Shown one piece after another: positions 17,669-26,698 of a stretch of 64,000 nt of DNA; position 1 is the first letter of the stretch, and every line of letters starts with the position of its first letter. Source of the stretch: CAVTND01 sp963735955 (lineage in GTDB: Bacteria; Pseudomonadota; Gammaproteobacteria; Burkholderiales; Burkholderiaceae_F); assembly GCA_963735955.1 (NCBI GenBank), contig CAVTND010000020.1, positions 15,901-79,900 of the forward strand, written 5' to 3'. Position numbers and translations under genes: made by a program. The notes under the pieces were generated by a model. The model made no database searches, had not been told where the DNA came from, and saw only the letters and a list, made by a program, of their open reading frames with translations.

Positions 17669-19272
17669 CAACCTCACTTCAAAAACTGAGCGGCCAGGAC
17701 GCACTCTTCCTGCACATCGATCGGCCGCACGCGGCCACCCATGTGACGATGATCTACGTCTACGACCAGAGCACCCTCGCGCAGCCGCTGCGCTTTCGGC
17801 AAATCATCAAGCATCTCGAGAAGCGGCTGCAGTCCTCGCCCATGTACAGCCGCAGGATCGTGCAAGCGCCGCTGGGGCTCGCCTATCCGTACTGGGCCGA
17901 CGACCAGGACTTCGACATCGACTTTCACGTCCGCCACCTGGCGCTGCCCAAGCCCGGCGACTGGCGACAGTTCCAGATCATGGTGGCGCGCCTGCACGCG
18001 CGCCAGCTCGACCTCACGCGTCCGCCGTGGGAGATGTACGTGGTCGAAGGCCTGGACAACGTGGATTGGCTGCCGAAAGGCAGCTTCGCGATCGTCACCA
18101 AGGCTCACCACGCGGCGGTCGACGGCACCGCGCTGGCCGAACTCACGTGGGCGCTGCACGACGTGGAGGGAACCAAAGGGAAGCGCACGCCGGTGCTCGC
18201 CAGGCAGAAGAACGTCGCGCGACTGGAGGCGCCGTCGAGTTTCGTGAACACCATCGCGCGGATCGTGGTCGACAACGTCGCGGCGCCGTTCAAGCTCGCC
18301 GGACCAGTGTCGCGCGTTCTGCCCAAGCTTTCGGTTGCGGCGATGAAGATGCTTTCGCGCGCGCTGTTCGAGCCGGAAAGCAGCGCGCCGCGCACGCGCT
18401 TCAACCAGCCGATCACAAACCAGCGCATTTTCGAGAGCGTGGTGTTCGACTTCGCGACGATGAAGCGCATCCGTGCCATGGTTCCGGGCGCCACAGTCAA
18501 CGACGCGGTGCTCGCTATCATTGGTGGGGCGATGCGCCGCTATCTCGAGAGCAAGAAGGAGCTTCCCGCGAAGTCCATGACGGCGCTGGCGCCGGTGAAC
18601 ACGCGTCAGACAACGAGCGAACGACAGACCACCGGCAACATGATTTCGTTCCTCGCGTTTACGCTGGCGAGCGACATCGCCGATCCGCTTGGGCGTCTGA
18701 CGAAGATCCGGGAGACGACATCGCAGGCCAAGGCGCTGTCGAATGCGATCGGCGCCCACGATCTTTCCGACATCAGCAAGCATGCGCCTCCCGCTACGCT
18801 TGCCTTTGCCGGCCGGCTGGCGGCGATGTCGGGCCTGGGAGGGATGGGTCCGCGACCGATCCACAACTGTATCGTCTCGAACGTCCCGGGCGCCAATGTC
18901 GAACTGACGATGCTGGGTGCGAAGCTCCGCTATTGGTCAGCCGTTGCGCCGATTGCCGATGGCGCGGGCGCATTTTTCGCCGTGAGCAGCATGAGCGGCC
19001 GGATGTTCATCTCGTTCACGAGCTGCCCGAAGATGGTGTCCGACCCCGCATTCTTTGGCGATTGCATCCGTGCGTCGATCGCTGAGATGGATGCTGCTGC
19101 GACGGCCGCCAGCATCAGGACGTTCGGCGCTCCGCATAGAGGCAAGCGCAAGGGCAATGGAGTCCCCGCGGCTGACGAGGGGCGGGTAAGCGATTCGGCG
19201 AGGAAGCGGAACGCTTTGCCTCCCGCCGCACGAAACAAGACGACCCGCAAGCGCCGATCGGCCGTGGCCTGA
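17665..19272 (+). CDS. Wax ester synthase/diacylglycerol acyltransferase (WS/DGAT)
   Basis: 535 residues, intact. Starts MTTSLQKLSGQDALFLHID. Contains the WS/DGAT acyltransferase motif HHAAVDG (residues about 149-155), the downstream NDAVLAIIGGAMRRYL and PLxNxVS-type segment HNCIVSNVPG. It esterifies acyl-CoA with fatty alcohols or diacylglycerol at the inner membrane/lipid-droplet surface. The last ~50 residues are a basic, low-complexity tail (RKRNALPPAARNKTTRKRRS) that is unusual. It overlaps the upstream esterase remnant by 4 bases. A fragment of a second, closely similar copy lies at 26468-26575. An acyl-CoA reductase-like SDR at 25348 could provide fatty alcohol/aldehyde substrates. Confidence 0.9.
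   Translation: MTTSLQKLSGQDALFLHIDRPHAATHVTMIYVYDQSTLAQPLRFRQIIKHLEKRLQSSPMYSRRIVQAPLGLAYPYWADDQDFDIDFHVRHLALPKPGDWRQFQIMVARLHARQLDLTRPPWEMYVVEGLDNVDWLPKGSFAIVTKAHHAAVDGTALAELTWALHDVEGTKGKRTPVLARQKNVARLEAPSSFVNTIARIVVDNVAAPFKLAGPVSRVLPKLSVAAMKMLSRALFEPESSAPRTRFNQPITNQRIFESVVFDFATMKRIRAMVPGATVNDAVLAIIGGAMRRYLESKKELPAKSMTALAPVNTRQTTSERQTTGNMISFLAFTLASDIADPLGRLTKIRETTSQAKALSNAIGAHDLSDISKHAPPATLAFAGRLAAMSGLGGMGPRPIHNCIVSNVPGANVELTMLGAKLRYWSAVAPIADGAGAFFAVSSMSGRMFISFTSCPKMVSDPAFFGDCIRASIAEMDAAATAASIRTFGAPHRGKRKGNGVPAADEGRVSDSARKRNALPPAARNKTTRKRRSAVA
18225..18329 (+). repeat. Left copy of ~105-bp direct repeat (WS/DGAT internal)
   Basis: Nearly identical to 26468-26575; shared core ttcgtgaacaccat, then gcgcggatcgtgg and gacaacgtcgcggcgccgtt. 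Here it is part of the intact WS/DGAT gene. Differences are mostly single substitutions. The same two loci also share their downstream leader (19300-19477 with 26583-26755). Confidence 0.85.
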
Positions 19273-19420
19273 ATCTCGAGCAAATCCGATCGACTGTGAC
19301 ACACGAGGTCTTCTGTCATGCGACCGAGGCGATGCGCAATTGTGCTCAAAGCGGCCGGTTCATACGATAGACACATCAGAAAGACGACTTGCGGAATCAT
19401 CGGGCCAGCGGGAGACCAGC

Positions 19421-19528
19421 GTGCATCCGAGACAGGCGCTGCATAGCGCCGTGCAGCGACACCCCGACCGCGTCACGATTCTTGCGTCGATGCAGTGTTT
19501 GGAAAGCACACAAATGGAGACTTGGTGA
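19421..19528 (+). pseudogene. 5' remnant of an AMP-forming acyl-CoA ligase
   Basis: GTG at 19421 after GGGAGACC opens VHPRQALHSAVQRHPDRVTI, which aligns with the N-terminus of the ligase at 26699 (LHRAVQQHPDRIA). After ~20 residues similarity stops and the frame ends with TGA at 19526-19528. That stop overlaps the monooxygenase start as TGATG, so the remnant now acts as a short leader coupled to the next gene. The leader upstream (19300-19420) also matches the ligase leader at 26583-26698. Confidence 0.65.
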
Positions 19529-20595
19529 TGACGAAGAAATCAGAACTCTTGATGGGTTGGTTCTGCCCAACCATTGGCGATACGACCGACTTCGGCGACC
19601 CCGCCAAGGCCGTGCCGCAGTCGGCGGAAATGTTCGAGCGCGTTGCCCTTGCTGCCGAAAAAGCCGGCTTCGACTTCATGCTGGTACCGGTAAGTCCCAT
19701 TTGCTGGGACGCCTGGGTCACGGCCGCCTATCTGGCGGGACGCACCAGCAAGCTGAAGTATCTGGTGGCGATCAAGCCCGGCTTCCTGCACCCGGTAGCG
19801 CACGCGAAGATGATCGCCACCTTTGACCAGCTCACGAATGGGCGTATCTACCTCAACATGATTGCCGGCCTCAGCCCGCAGGATGCCCATGCGGAAGGGC
19901 AACTGACCGGCAAGGAAGAACGCTACGACCAGTTGCTTGAGGAAGTGGTGCTGATGAAACGCCTGTGGGCCGAGCAAGGCGTCGAGCACACGGGCAAGTT
20001 TTTCCAGGTTCACGGCCCGAAGATTGTTCCTGCACTCGTGCAGAAGCCGACGCCCAAGTTCTTCCTCGGCGGCGGCTCGGAACAGGCGCTCGATATCTCG
20101 GCCGAACATTCCGATATGCACCTGTTCTGGGGCGATTATCCGGAACGTATCGAGGAGCAGATCAAGGACATTCGGCAGCGCGCGGCGAAGTACGGACGTG
20201 AGGAAAAAATTCGCTTCGGCATGCGCTTGCAGATCTTTGTCCGGGACACCGAAGAGGAAGCCTGGGCGGCCGCAGAATCCTTGATCGCCTCCGCGAGCAA
20301 ACTGGGCAGTGCCAACCTCGCCAATATCAGGACCAAGACAGACTCGGCTGCCGATGACCGCATGGCCCAGCTCTCCAAGACCGTCGGACGCAAGTTGACG
20401 CCTCACCTGTGGACCGGCATTACCGAGGTGCGCCCGGGCGCCGGTGTGGCGGTGGTCGGCAACCCGCAACAAGTGGCTGCGCAACTGCAGGAGTTCGTCG
20501 ATGCCGGCTGCAACGGCTTTTGCCTGTCCGGCTTCCTGCATGACGAAGAGGCCGAACGATTCGGTCGCCTGGTCATGCCGTTGCTTTGCGCCTGA
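19528..20595 (+). CDS. SsuD-like LLM-class flavin-dependent monooxygenase
   Basis: 355 residues from ATG 19528 (MTKKSELLMGWFCPTIGD). The whole length follows the SsuD/MsuD alkanesulfonate monooxygenase pattern: VALAAEKAGFDFMLVPVS, LKYLVAIKPGFLHP, FDQLTNGRIYLNMIAGLSPQ, FFLGGGSEQA, LWTGITEVRPGAGVAVVG and FCLSGFLHDEEAERFG. Family enzymes use FMNH2 and O2 to split C-S bonds of sulfonates, or oxidise sulfones, releasing sulfite. The first gene of an intact cassette: a flavin reductase (50 bases downstream) supplies FMNH2, then a transporter and a sulfite-dehydrogenase-like pair follow. Substrate identity (alkanesulfonate, sulfone or other) is not fixed by sequence. Confidence 0.88.
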   Translation: MTKKSELLMGWFCPTIGDTTDFGDPAKAVPQSAEMFERVALAAEKAGFDFMLVPVSPICWDAWVTAAYLAGRTSKLKYLVAIKPGFLHPVAHAKMIATFDQLTNGRIYLNMIAGLSPQDAHAEGQLTGKEERYDQLLEEVVLMKRLWAEQGVEHTGKFFQVHGPKIVPALVQKPTPKFFLGGGSEQALDISAEHSDMHLFWGDYPERIEEQIKDIRQRAAKYGREEKIRFGMRLQIFVRDTEEEAWAAAESLIASASKLGSANLANIRTKTDSAADDRMAQLSKTVGRKLTPHLWTGITEVRPGAGVAVVGNPQQVAAQLQEFVDAGCNGFCLSGFLHDEEAERFGRLVMPLLCA

Positions 20596-20644
20596 CCGCG
20601 GCGCCCTTTATCCTGAATTGGCCGAACATGGAAAGGATTTGCAC

Positions 20645-21661
20645 ATGAGCAATTCATCCGCCGACATCAATCCCAAACAGTTCCGGCAGGCGCTGGGCGC
20701 CTTTACCACCGGAGTCACCGTTGTCACCACGCACGGGCCGGATGGAAAGGATTACGGCCTGACTGCCAACAGTTTCAACTCGGTTTCGGTCGACCCGCCG
20801 ATGGTGCTCTGGAGCCTCAACAAGAATGCGACGTCAGCGCCTGCCTTCACCGGGGCGGGGCACTTTGCCGTGCATGTGCTGGCTACCGATCAGGAGCCTG
20901 TGTCCAACCGCTTTGCCAAGAGCGGCACGGACAAGTTCGCCGGCCTGACACTGGCCCGCGGACCCGGAAATGTTCCGCTGCTGGATGGATGTTCGGCCCG
21001 ATTCCAGTGCCGCACCAGCTACCAGTACGAGGGGGGCGATCACATCATCTTCGTCGGCGAAGTGCTTGCTTTCGACCGTTTCGACAAGGCGCCGCTGGTC
21101 TTCCACAGTGGCGGCTACCGGCGGCTGCAGCAGGACGCGAGCAAGCCGGCCGACGCCAGCTTCAGCGGGAACTGGCTGGGCTCTCTTTTCGGCCGCGCCT
21201 ACTTCCAGATGCAGTTGCCGATTCGCCGGCACCTGAAGGCCATGGGTATGCGCGATATCGATCTTGAATTGTTGGCCATACTCAGCCTGGGGGAAGGCCG
21301 AACTTTCGAGGAACTGCGTCATATCCTGGAATTCATCGGCAAGGACCTGCGCCGGGAAGACCTGCACCCGTGGCTGGAAAAGGGGTTGCTGGTGACAGGA
21401 CAATCCAGCGGCCAAGCCGATGTCTTCAACCTCAGCGAGACCGGAAGACACCTGGTCATCCAGTGGCTGGCCTTTGCCAAGGACGCCGAAATGACCGCGC
21501 TGGAGAGCCTGAGCTACGAGGAAGCGCAGGAGTTGAAGCTGCTGCTACAGAGGGTTATCGACCAGACCGGCGCGGGGCTTCCTGAACAGCTGCGCAAGGA
21601 AAACGTATGGCGTGAAGGCAACCTCTGGCAGCAGTCGTACCCGAACCAGCCAGCGGGTTGA
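20645..21661 (+). CDS. Flavin reductase with C-terminal MarR-like winged helix
   Basis: 338 residues from ATG 20645 (MSNSSADINPKQFRQALGAF). Residues 1-165 are a flavin reductase-like FMN-binding domain (FTTGVTVVTTHGPDG, TANSFNSVSVDPPMVLWSL, CRTSYQYEGGDHIIFVGEVL). Residues about 200-320 look like a MarR-type winged helix (DIDLELLAILSLGEGRTFEE, LHPWLEKGLLVTGQSSGQA). The same architecture is known in the reductase C1 of Acinetobacter p-hydroxyphenylacetate hydroxylase, where the MarR-like part autoinhibits the reductase until substrate binds. Here it should reduce FMN for the SsuD-like enzyme, and the tail may gate it by substrate. It is in the cytoplasm, second gene of the cassette, with an intact frame. 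Confidence 0.85.
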   Translation: MSNSSADINPKQFRQALGAFTTGVTVVTTHGPDGKDYGLTANSFNSVSVDPPMVLWSLNKNATSAPAFTGAGHFAVHVLATDQEPVSNRFAKSGTDKFAGLTLARGPGNVPLLDGCSARFQCRTSYQYEGGDHIIFVGEVLAFDRFDKAPLVFHSGGYRRLQQDASKPADASFSGNWLGSLFGRAYFQMQLPIRRHLKAMGMRDIDLELLAILSLGEGRTFEELRHILEFIGKDLRREDLHPWLEKGLLVTGQSSGQADVFNLSETGRHLVIQWLAFAKDAEMTALESLSYEEAQELKLLLQRVIDQTGAGLPEQLRKENVWREGNLWQQSYPNQPAG

Positions 21662-21775
21662 GCACATCCGGGAAAGCAGATCGTCTTCGTGCCCGGCAGC
21701 ACTGGCGCGCCGGTAGTTGCGGCCGCAGGCCATGCGGTCTGACAGAAAAGAACGACAGAGGAGAGACCATTGGCC

Positions 21776-23041
21776 ATGCATCGACCGGGGGCCGCCGACG
21801 TGGAAGTGGGAGCGACGAGAGAAAGGGCGACTCTCTACGCATGGATCGTCTTCGCGCTGACCTTTGCGCTGATGCTGTCCGACTACATGTCGCGACAGGT
21901 GATGATCGCGGTCTTTCCCTTCCTCAAGGCAGAGTGGGCCCTCAGCGATACTCAGCTGGGCGCTCTGGTCAGCGTAGTCGCGCTGACGGTCGGCGTCATG
22001 ATCGTGCCGGTCTCGCTGGTGGCCGACCGTATCGGCCGCGTCAAGAGCATCGTGGCGATGGCCGTGATCTGGGCGCTTGCGACGATTGCCTGCGGACTCT
22101 CCGGCAATTTCACGGCGATGTTCATCGCCCGTGCCGCAGTCGGTCTGAGCGAAGCCGGGTACGCCAGCGCCGGCGGCGCGATCCTGCTGCAGGTCTTCCC
22201 GACGCGCTTGCGTTCAACGGTGCTGGGTGCATTCCTCTCGGCTTCGCTGTTCGGCTCGGTCATGGGCGTCGCGCTCGGCGGCATCCTTGCCCAGCATCTG
22301 GGCTGGTCGATGGCCTTCATCCTGGTCGGCGCCGGCGGACTGATGCTGGCGCTTGTATTTCCGCTGGTGGTGAAAGAGCCGCGCGCGTTCATCGCCACGG
22401 ATGCGCCGCGCCTGTCGCTGAAGCAGATCGCGCGCGCGTTACTGACTACTCGCACCGCCGTCTGCGTGTACCTGGGCCTAGCGCCTTACATGTTCGTGCA
22501 AACCGCGCTGATCACCTGGGCGCCAAGCTATCTCAACCGGTACCATGGCATGGACCCCGCCAAGGCGGCAACGTATGCCGGCGTGCTCGTTCTCTGTTCC
22601 GGCGTCGGCATGATCATCGGCGGCCACCTGGTGGACCGCTTGAGCAGGCAGGACAGGCGCAACCGGCTGCGCATCCCGGCGCTGTTCGCCTTGTGCTCGG
22701 GTCTCATCCTGCTGACGGCTTTCCAGATTTCGCCTGGAACCCTGCAGTTCATGCTGATTGGCGCCGGTTTGATGGTCGGCGCGTTCATCGTCGGCTCCTC
22801 CGGAGCCGTCATGACCGACGTGGTCCCTGCCACCATCCATGCCACGGCCCTGGCGGTCATGTCGTTGGTCATGAACCTGCTCGGTTCCGCCCCCGGCCCG
22901 ATTGCCGCCGGCTGGATCGCCGATCAGTCCAGTCTGCTGACGGCACTGAGTTTCGTTCCGCTGGCATACCTGGTAAGCATCGCTGCCTACGTCATTGGTG
23001 CGAACTTCTACGAAGCGGACAGACAACGGTTGCACGGATGA
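21776..23041 (+). CDS. MFS transporter
   Basis: 421 residues from ATG 21776; a TTG at 21770 has a better distance from GAGGAGAG (21758-21765) and would add two residues. Twelve hydrophobic segments, the MFS loop-2/3 signature VADRIGRVKSIVAMAV, and a YMSRQVMIAVFPFLKAEWAL first helix as in organic-anion/aromatic-acid transporters (ACS-type). Inner-membrane importer. Its position between monooxygenase genes and a SoxC-like gene suggests it takes up the organosulfur substrate, or less likely exports a product. No ABC-type SsuABC importer is present, so this may replace it. Confidence 0.85.
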   Translation: MHRPGAADVEVGATRERATLYAWIVFALTFALMLSDYMSRQVMIAVFPFLKAEWALSDTQLGALVSVVALTVGVMIVPVSLVADRIGRVKSIVAMAVIWALATIACGLSGNFTAMFIARAAVGLSEAGYASAGGAILLQVFPTRLRSTVLGAFLSASLFGSVMGVALGGILAQHLGWSMAFILVGAGGLMLALVFPLVVKEPRAFIATDAPRLSLKQIARALLTTRTAVCVYLGLAPYMFVQTALITWAPSYLNRYHGMDPAKAATYAGVLVLCSGVGMIIGGHLVDRLSRQDRRNRLRIPALFALCSGLILLTAFQISPGTLQFMLIGAGLMVGAFIVGSSGAVMTDVVPATIHATALAVMSLVMNLLGSAPGPIAAGWIADQSSLLTALSFVPLAYLVSIAAYVIGANFYEADRQRLHG

Positions 23042-23090
23042 GCTCGCGCCGAATTTTGCGCCGTGGCAGCACTGGACCAGGAGCACTTTG

Positions 23091-24449
23091 GTGATATCAG
23101 CGTTTGACCAGCCAGGTCATCTGCGACGTGCCCCGGAAAATTTCCTGAGCGACGCGGACATTCGCGCGGTCAGTGTCGGTCGCCGCGATTTTCTGCGCTC
23201 GAGCCTGATCGCGGCCACTGCGGCCATGGCGGCTCCAACCGTCGCACGTGCCGCACGAGCTGCCGAAGGCGATGCGGCGATTCTCGAACCCCAGGCCTGG
23301 GCCACCTCCCTGGGGCAACCGGTAGCGGCACGCCCCTACGGCATGCCTTCGCAGTACGAAAGCGCGCTGCAGCGCCGCGACTTGCCGATCCTGACCAAAG
23401 CAGGCGCCAATTCGCAGTCGTTCGCGCCCCTGCAAGGATTTTTCGGAATCGTCACGCCCTCGGGCCTGCATTACGAGCGCCATCACCAGGGATGGCAGGA
23501 CATCGATCCGAACATGCATCGGCTGATGATCACGGCCTCCAGTCCGGACCTGATTCAACGGCCTAGCGTCTACACGATGGATGAGCTCATGCGCCTGCCG
23601 CCTGTCTCACGCATCCATTTCCTCGAGTGCGGCGGCAACACCGCAGTCGAGTGGAGCAGTCCGTTGGTACCGACAGTGCAATACACGCACGGCCTGCTCT
23701 CGTGCTCCGAATTCACCGGCGTGCCTCTGCGCCTGTTGCTTGAACACTGCGGCGTTGATTTCAGGAAGGCGCGCTATGTGCTCGCCGAAGGTGCGGACGG
23801 CGCCTCCCTGACACGTACGATCCCCATGGATCTTGTCGAGTCGGGCGAAGTGTTTGTGGCCTACGGCCAGAACGGCGAAATGCTTCGTCCGGAGAACGGC
23901 TACCCGCTGCGTCTCGTCGTGCCGGGCGTGCAGGGTGTGTCGTGGGTCAAATGGCTGCGGCGCATCGAAGTGGGCGACAAGCCCTACGGCACGCGCGAAG
24001 AATCGTTGCACTACGTCGACCTGATGCCTGACGGCAAGCTCCGTCAATACACCTCGACGCAGGAGTGCAAGTCCGTTATCACCACGCCGTCGGGCGGCCA
24101 GAAGCTGCTTACGCAGGGTTTTTTCAACATCACCGGGCTGGCCTGGTCGGGGCGCGGCAAGATCGAGCGGGTGGACGTGTCGGTTGATGGGGGCCGCAAC
24201 TGGAAGACCGCGCGACTGGAGGGGCCGGTGCTGTCCAAGGCGCTCACTCGCTTCAACATCGACTGGGTCTGGAATGGGCAGCGTGCACTGCTGCAATCGC
24301 GCGCAATCGATGAGGCCGGGCACATTCAACCCGATTACCGGCAGCTGCGCGCTGTACGTGGCAACGGCAATCCGCTCTATCACAACAATGCGATCCAGAC
24401 CTGGGAAGTTCAGGCCAGCGGCGAGTTGCACAATGTCCAGATCATTTAA
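23091..24449 (+). CDS. SoxC-like sulfite dehydrogenase, molybdopterin subunit
   Basis: 452 residues from GTG 23091, with AGGAG eight bases upstream. A twin-arginine signal (GRRDFLRSSLIAATAAMAAP) sends the folded protein to the periplasm. Sulfite-oxidase fold with the Mo-ligating Cys in HFLECGGNTAVEWSS, then GVPLRLLLEHCGV, ENGYPLRLVVPGVQGVSWVKW, and a C-terminal Mo-co dimerisation domain (GRGKIERVDVSVDGGRNWKT). This matches SoxC of the SoxCD complex and related sulfite:cytochrome c dehydrogenases. It overlaps the cytochrome gene downstream by 17 bases. No other sox genes are in the window, so the likely job is oxidising sulfite freed by the SsuD-like enzyme. Confidence 0.88.
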   Translation: MISAFDQPGHLRRAPENFLSDADIRAVSVGRRDFLRSSLIAATAAMAAPTVARAARAAEGDAAILEPQAWATSLGQPVAARPYGMPSQYESALQRRDLPILTKAGANSQSFAPLQGFFGIVTPSGLHYERHHQGWQDIDPNMHRLMITASSPDLIQRPSVYTMDELMRLPPVSRIHFLECGGNTAVEWSSPLVPTVQYTHGLLSCSEFTGVPLRLLLEHCGVDFRKARYVLAEGADGASLTRTIPMDLVESGEVFVAYGQNGEMLRPENGYPLRLVVPGVQGVSWVKWLRRIEVGDKPYGTREESLHYVDLMPDGKLRQYTSTQECKSVITTPSGGQKLLTQGFFNITGLAWSGRGKIERVDVSVDGGRNWKTARLEGPVLSKALTRFNIDWVWNGQRALLQSRAIDEAGHIQPDYRQLRAVRGNGNPLYHNNAIQTWEVQASGELHNVQII

Positions 24450-25209
24450 GGCATTCGCGGTACTGCTTGCCGCGACGACGCTGCCGGCGATGACGGCGCA
24501 TGCCGACCCGTCCTATCCGGGCATCGGACGGTTGGCGACCGCAGATGAAATCAAGGCCTGGGATATCGATGTTCGTCCCGACTTTCTCGGCGCACCGAAA
24601 GGTGCCGGCACCGTAAAGGCCGGCCGCGAGGTATTCATGGCCAAGTGTGCTTCCTGCCATGGCGAGAACGGCGAATCCAACGCGATGTTCACTGCACTGG
24701 TCGGCGGCACAACGCCGGACGACGTGCAATCCGGGCGAGTAGCGTCCCTGGCCAGCTCGTCGGTATCTGACCGGCGCACTTTCATGAAAGCGTCCACGCT
24801 TTCCTCATTGTTCGACTACATCCAGCGCGCCATGCCCTGGACGCAGCCAAAGTCGTTGACGCCCGACGAGATCTACGGCGTGCTTGCGTATCTGCTCAAT
24901 CGGGCGGGTGTCGTGCCGGACGACTTCACGCTCTCGGAGGGCAATCTGGCCGGCGTTCAGCAGCGGATGCCGAACCGCAACGGCATGACCACCGACCACG
25001 GCATGTGGCCCGGTACGCCGGCGAGCCACGGCGGTATCGGCAACGGTGGACACTGGGACGTGCAGGGCAGCACCTGCATGACGGACTGCGTCACCGAGAT
25101 CAAGCTCGGCCCGGGCGTGCCGGCGCCCATGCGCAAGGCAGCGGGCAATCCTGCCGAGCAGAACCGTTTATTCGGCGCGGTGCGCGGCGCACCGCCGAGT
25201 CTGCCTTGA
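24433..25209 (+). CDS. SoxD-like cytochrome c subunit
   Basis: 258 residues, ATG 24433 inside the end of the SoxC-like gene. Signal peptide MSRSFKAFAVLLAATTLPAM. One heme c site CASCHG, and a C-terminal conserved CMTDC motif as found in SoxD/SorB-like partners (STCMTDCVTEIKLGPG). It would take electrons from the molybdenum subunit and pass them to the respiratory chain in the periplasm. Only one CxxCH is visible, so it is monoheme; classical SoxD of Paracoccus is diheme. The frame is intact and this is the last gene of the cassette before a ~140-base gap. Confidence 0.87.
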   Translation: MSRSFKAFAVLLAATTLPAMTAHADPSYPGIGRLATADEIKAWDIDVRPDFLGAPKGAGTVKAGREVFMAKCASCHGENGESNAMFTALVGGTTPDDVQSGRVASLASSSVSDRRTFMKASTLSSLFDYIQRAMPWTQPKSLTPDEIYGVLAYLLNRAGVVPDDFTLSEGNLAGVQQRMPNRNGMTTDHGMWPGTPASHGGIGNGGHWDVQGSTCMTDCVTEIKLGPGVPAPMRKAAGNPAEQNRLFGAVRGAPPSLP

Positions 25210-25347
25210 ACAAGTGAAGGCGCCACGGCATCGCGTGGACGGCGCGGCATCCGCTGCTGGCTCACGACGATTCCGGTGGAGTGCCCTCTGTCCGCAAAGC
25301 GGCCGGGTTCCACGATGCGATCATCGCAACACGCAAGGAAGAAACCC

Positions 25348-26455
25348 ATGGCGTACTTTGTCACCGGAGCCACTGGCTTCATCGGCCGCTTCCTGGTCCC
25401 GAACCTGCTCAAACGCGGAGAACCGGTCTACGTCCTGGTGCGGAAGTCGTCGGCCAAGAAGCTCGACGCGCTGCGCGAGTACTGGGGCGTCGACGAGAAG
25501 ATGGTGACCGGCGTGATCGGCGATGTCGGGAAGAAGAACCTCGGCATCGCCGATGCCGACCTGCAAGAAGCTCAAGGGCAGGATCGGGCACATCTTCCAT
25601 CTGGCGGCGATCTATGACCTCACCGCCAGCGCCGAAGCTCAGCAGATTCCCAACATCGACGGCACGCGTCACGCGGTGCAATTCGCCGAAGCCGTGCAGG
25701 CGGGGTGCTTCCATCAGGTGAGCTCGATCGCCGCCGCGGGAATGTACCGCGGTGTGTTCCGTGAGGACATGTTCGAGGAAGCCGAGAATCTCGACCAGCC
25801 CTATTTCAGGACCAAGCACGATTCGGAAGGCATCGTCCGGCGCGAATGCAAGCGGCCCTGGCGGATCTATCGCCCGGGCGGCGTGGTCGGGCATTCGAAG
25901 ACCGGGTTCATCGACAAGGTCGACGGGCCGTACTACTTCTTCAAGACGCTGCAGAAACTGCGGAACATCCTGCCGTCGTGGATGCCGTTGATCGGTATCG
26001 AGGGCGGTCGGTTCAACCTCGTTCCCGTCGACTTCGTCGCCGACGCCATCGACCACATTGCCCACAAGCGTGGCATGGACGGCAAGTGCTTCCATCTGAC
26101 CGATCCGAACCCGCATCGTCTCGGGGACGTGCTGAACATCTTCGCCGGCGTCGCCCGCGCGCCGCAGATGCCAGTGCGCATCAACGCACGCGTGTTCGGT
26201 TTGATCCCGGCCCCGATACTTCGCGGCCTGGCCGCGCTGGCGCCGGTGAAGTGGACAGTGCGCAAGGTGCTGACCAACCTGGGCATCCCCCGCGAAATGT
26301 TCCAGCTCGTCAATTTTCCGACGCGATTCGATAACAGCGAGACCGCCAAGGCGCTGCGCGGCTCGGGCATCGCGGTGCCGCCGCTCGAGTCCTACGCTGC
26401 GAAGCTGTGGGACTACTGGGAGCGCAACCTCGCTGCCGATCCCTTGGTCGAGTGA
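25348..26455 (+). CDS. Acyl-CoA reductase-like SDR (NAD_binding_4), single domain
   Basis: Starts MAYFVTGATGFIGRFLVPNL at 25348, with the TGATGFIG nucleotide-binding loop. One extra base near 25567 (ADL-KKLKGRIGHIFHL) splits it; after correction it reads to TGA 26453-26455. Active-site residues: SSIAAAGMYRG and YFRTKHDSE (YxxxK as YFRTK). It resembles the N-terminal reductase half of long fatty acyl-CoA reductase-type SDR proteins, usually followed by a second SDR domain. Here it stops after WDYWERNLAADPLVE, just before the WS/DGAT fragment, so a C-terminal domain may have been lost at that junction. It may reduce acyl-CoA or act as a hydroxysteroid-type dehydrogenase. Confidence 0.7.
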
Positions 26456-26467
26456 GTTGCATCGTGG

Positions 26468-26575
26468 GGAGGCGCCGCCGAGTTTCGTGAACACCATGGC
26501 GCGGATCGTGGCCGACAACGTCGCGGCGCCGTTCAAGCTCGCCGGACCCGGTGTCGCGGGTTCTGCCGACCAGCT
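26468..26575 (+). pseudogene. WS/DGAT fragment (right copy of direct repeat)
   Basis: Encodes PPSFVNTMARIVADNVAAPF, matching residues near the middle of the intact WS/DGAT (SSFVNTIARIVVDNVAAPFK). About 105 bases are retained; the rest of the gene is absent. Immediately after, at 26583, the sequence aligns with the leader downstream of the intact gene (19300 on), so about 900 bases have been deleted between the two matching parts. Confidence 0.8.
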
Positions 26576-26698
26576 AATGGATCGAGGTCTTCTGCCATGC
26601 CTTCGACGCGAAGCGCAATGGTGCGCGCGGACGCGGGTCACTAGCATTTGCCCCATACGCTACAGACCCGTGAACTCACGCGTCCTTCGGAGACCGGC

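Noticed and set aside
16830..19085. 751-residue open frame crossing AraC and WS/DGAT
   Set aside because: Out of frame with WS/DGAT and antisense to AraC; Arg/His-rich, no motifs.
24433..25209. Diheme SoxD
   Set aside because: Only one CxxCH is present; the second motif is CMTDC, so it is treated as monoheme SoxD-like.
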